Of a DNA stretch of 18,013 nt, positions 13,722 through 18,013 are shown piece by piece. Position 1 is the stretch's first letter; each line of letters starts with the position of its first letter. Both the position numbers and the translations under genes were made by a program. The stretch spans positions 1-18,013 of the forward strand of contig USCR01000038.1 of the NCBI GenBank assembly GCA_900553295.1, in the 5' to 3' direction. The stretch comes from an uncultured Eubacteriales bacterium (GTDB lineage: Bacteria; Bacillota; Clostridia; Christensenellales; Aristaeellaceae). The notes below the pieces were generated by a model, which did no database searches, was not told the origin of the DNA, and was given only the letters and a program-made list of their open reading frames with translations.

Positions 13722-13756
13722 GGGCGGGAACCCATTCCTGGCAAGTTCCCGCCCTT
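13720..13756 (-). terminator. Terminator of the small secreted protein gene
   Basis: A perfect 12-bp inverted repeat (13720-13731 with 13745-13756) with a 13-base loop begins 10 bases after the stop codon of the gene ending at 13767. The run after it on the minus strand is only moderately T-rich. Confidence 0.7.
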
Positions 13757-13766
13757 CAAGCCCGGC

Positions 13767-14390
13767 TCACTGTATCAGCTGGTCCACCGCATAGGCCACC
13801 CAGCCCGTGGGACTCTCCCAGTTCCCTTCCACAGGGGCATCCGTAGCGCCCTGCTCGGCGGACCACGTTCCCCGGTCTCCATACACGCAGATCCAGTACG
13901 TTCGGGAGTTGCTCTCCGACTCTTCCGCTGGCCCGCTCAACTGCCCATGATGCAGAAAGTTCACCACCAGGGAGCCATTCACCCCCAACTGTGCCGCCGT
14001 AGGCACAGCCCCGGTGTCTCCCGCGGCCAGGGCAATGCACGCGTCCACCGTTTGCGTATACGGTTCCGCCATGGTATCGGTGGTTCCCTTGCTCATGGAG
14101 GTGATCTCAAAGCAGGCCAGGGGAACCTGCTTCTGGGTGACGGTGGTCGTTATGGTTGCATAGTCCTTGCTGGGCTCCGGTACGTGCTGGGTCTGCTGCT
14201 CCTCCAGGGGTTGCCAGACCAGCAGCGTCAGGGTATTGGCATTGGGATTCATCTCCAGCAGCCCCTCCCGCACGCCCTCCGGCAGGTCTTCCGCCTTTAC
14301 CGGCTCGGCATTTTGCCACTGGGGTGTGGCCAGGGCCTGGCCGCCCAGACACATCAGCATCACAAGCGCAAAGCAAAGGAACCTTTTCAT
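13767..14390 (-). CDS. Small secreted protein of unknown function
   Basis: The protein has 207 residues with a clear signal peptide (MKRFLCFALVMLMCLGGQALA, about 1-21) and no lipobox. I do not recognise the mature part. It has a helical acidic segment (about 29-42), a stretch rich in Thr/Val strands (about 60-85), and an Asn/Ser/Trp-rich C-terminus with TYWICVYGD and SPTGWVAYAVDQLIQ. The many short strands suggest a beta-sandwich. The ATG at 14390 follows AAGGAGG closely (3 bases); the open frame reaches 14552, but that part overlaps the promoter and the rpoC terminator. It has its own promoter and terminator, so it is a single-gene unit. Its Met-Lys-Arg-type signal peptide resembles those of the two exported proteins farther downstream. 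Confidence 0.75.
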   Translation of the reverse strand: MKRFLCFALVMLMCLGGQALATPQWQNAEPVKAEDLPEGVREGLLEMNPNANTLTLLVWQPLEEQQTQHVPEPSKDYATITTTVTQKQVPLACFEITSMSKGTTDTMAEPYTQTVDACIALAAGDTGAVPTAAQLGVNGSLVVNFLHHGQLSGPAEESESNSRTYWICVYGDRGTWSAEQGATDAPVEGNWESPTGWVAYAVDQLIQ

Positions 14391-14460
14391 CCGCCTTCCT
14401 CCTTCCGGGATATGCACGCTCATGCTCTTATAAAGAATTTCTTTTCCAACGCTTGTTCTC

Positions 14461-14489
14461 ATGCTAGCACATTCTCTGGTACCTGTCAA
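14461..14489 (-). promoter_or_regulatory. Promoter of the small secreted protein gene
   Basis: On the minus strand TTGACA (14489-14484), a 17-base spacer and TAGCAT (14466-14461) with a TGC extension just before the -10 form an extended -10 promoter. The leader is about 64 bases. Confidence 0.75.
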
Positions 14490-14513
14490 GACCCGCTGCC
14501 GCTCATCAGCCCG

Positions 14514-14546
14514 TAAAAAAGGAAGGAGCCCCTCTCGGAGGCTCCT
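14514..14546 (-). terminator. Terminator of the rpoC transcription unit
   Basis: AGGAGCC (minus 14546-14540) pairs with GGCTCCT (14530-14524) and is followed by a T-rich run ending in six T (14520-14515). It starts 11 bases after the rpoC stop codon, so rpoC ends its operon here. Confidence 0.85.
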
Positions 14547-14556
14547 CCCCAATGCA

Positions 14557-17276
<2,720 letters not shown>

Positions 17277-17280
<4 letters not shown>

Positions 17281-18013
17281 CGGTTAATGACCCGGCGGTA
17301 CAGGTCGTTCAGGTCGGAGGTGGCAAAGCGGCCGCCGTCCAGCTGCACCATGGGGCGCAGATCCGGCGGAATCACGGGTACCACGTCCAGGATCATCCAC
17401 TCGGGCTTGTTCCCGCTGGTACGGAAGGCCTCCACCACTTCCAGGCGCTTCACCGCCCGGGCGCGCTTCTGGCCCTCGGTATCCCGGTCCTTTTCCTTTT
17501 CCACCAGCTCGGCAATCTCTGCCTTTAATTCCTGGCTGATTTTGTCCAGGTCCAGGGCCTGGAGCATTTCCTTCACGGCCTCGGCGCCCATGGCCGCGCG
17601 GAAGGAGCCCTTGCCGCACTTGGCCTCCACCTCACGGTAGCGGGCGTCGGAGATCAGCTCGTGGAGCTTCAGGCCCGTCTGGCTCACATCACCGGGGTCC
17701 AGCACGATAAAGTTGGCGAAATAGAGCACCTTTTCCAGGCTCCGGGGGCTGATGTCCAGCAGCATGCCCATCCGGCTGGGGATGCCCTTGAAATACCAGA
17801 TATGGCTCACCGGGGCGGCCAGCTTAATGTGGCCCATGCGCTCCCGGCGCACCTTGGCGCGGGTGACCTGCACGCCGCACTTGTCGCAGATCTTGTCCTT
17901 GTCCTTGAACTTGATGCGCTTATATTTCCCGCAGTTGCACTCCCAGTCCTTGGTGGGTCCGAAAATGCGCTCGCAGTACAGGCCGTCCCGCTCGGGCTTC
18001 AGGGTACGGTAGT
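17277..18013 (-). CDS. rpoC: RNA polymerase beta' subunit, N-terminal part, partial (start off the window)
   Basis: The frame enters from the right edge at [19 protein letters not shown], near the beginning of RpoC, so only the first few dozen residues are outside. The zinc ribbon follows (CNCGKY and CDKCGVQV, four Cys), then [20 protein letters not shown], the clamp helices, and [20 protein letters not shown]. The reading stops at TGA 17277-17279 directly after DLYRRVINR. RpoC normally reads VINRNNRLKRLL here; the observed bases fit loss of 10 bases from AACCGC-AAC-AACCGC-CTG, whose repeated AACCGC could promote slippage. The downstream frame resumes immediately. In an essential gene this is more likely an assembly or sequencing error than a true break. 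Confidence 0.92.

Overview
The window reads as chromosome of a high-GC, low-oxygen Bacillota, most likely a gut-type member of class Clostridia. The reasons are strong AGGAGG ribosome binding sites, sigma-A promoters with 17-bp spacers, a transketolase split into two genes, an EFR1-type flavodoxin/ferredoxin protein, a clostridial-type Crp/Fnr regulator, remains of an LplB-type sugar ABC transporter with a membrane AraC regulator, and an rpoC with the bacterial zinc ribbon and NADFDGD site. I see no rRNA, tRNA, CRISPR array, transposase or phage gene.

Bases 1-1676 are a damaged sugar-uptake locus. A GH32 sucrase/fructanase start runs off the left edge on the minus strand. Before it lies a broken AraC-family membrane regulator that keeps both membrane helices, the linker and the DNA-binding domain but has lost the domains between them. 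Divergent to it is an LplB-like permease cut off at about half length. An intact SGNH/GDSL esterase (1723-2370) follows, with its own strong promoter embedded in a 13-bp inverted repeat.

Bases 2477-7035 form a redox island: an EFR1 protein (minus), a Crp/Fnr regulator (plus), a three-gene operon on the minus strand (two-cluster ferredoxin, Fe-S membrane protein, membrane-anchored rhodanese), and divergently a thioredoxin-thioredoxin reductase fusion (plus). The region between ferredoxin and fusion holds two copies of a GTGAT-N3-GTCAC palindrome 42 bp apart. Each sits about 31.5 bp from a -10 element with no -35 element, on either side of a shared centre. This is the geometry of two back-to-back Class II Crp-type promoters. 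The regulator keeps the Arg-Glu...Arg residues with which E. coli CRP reads GTGA, so it is the natural candidate. I consider this the most interesting part of the window.

Bases 7200-14390 are all minus strand. Reading in the direction of transcription they are a small secreted protein, a shikimate kinase-like gene, the N- and C-terminal transketolase subunits (coupled, with a consensus promoter), and then a pair of exported proteins: one with SH3-like domains and one joining a propeller-like N-terminal half to a solute-binding-protein-like C-terminal half. Bases 14557-18013 hold most of rpoC, split by a frameshift that fits loss of about 10 bp in a very conserved stretch. Because rpoC is essential, that break is more likely an assembly or sequencing error than biology, and it raises the question of whether the damage at the left end is partly artefact too.
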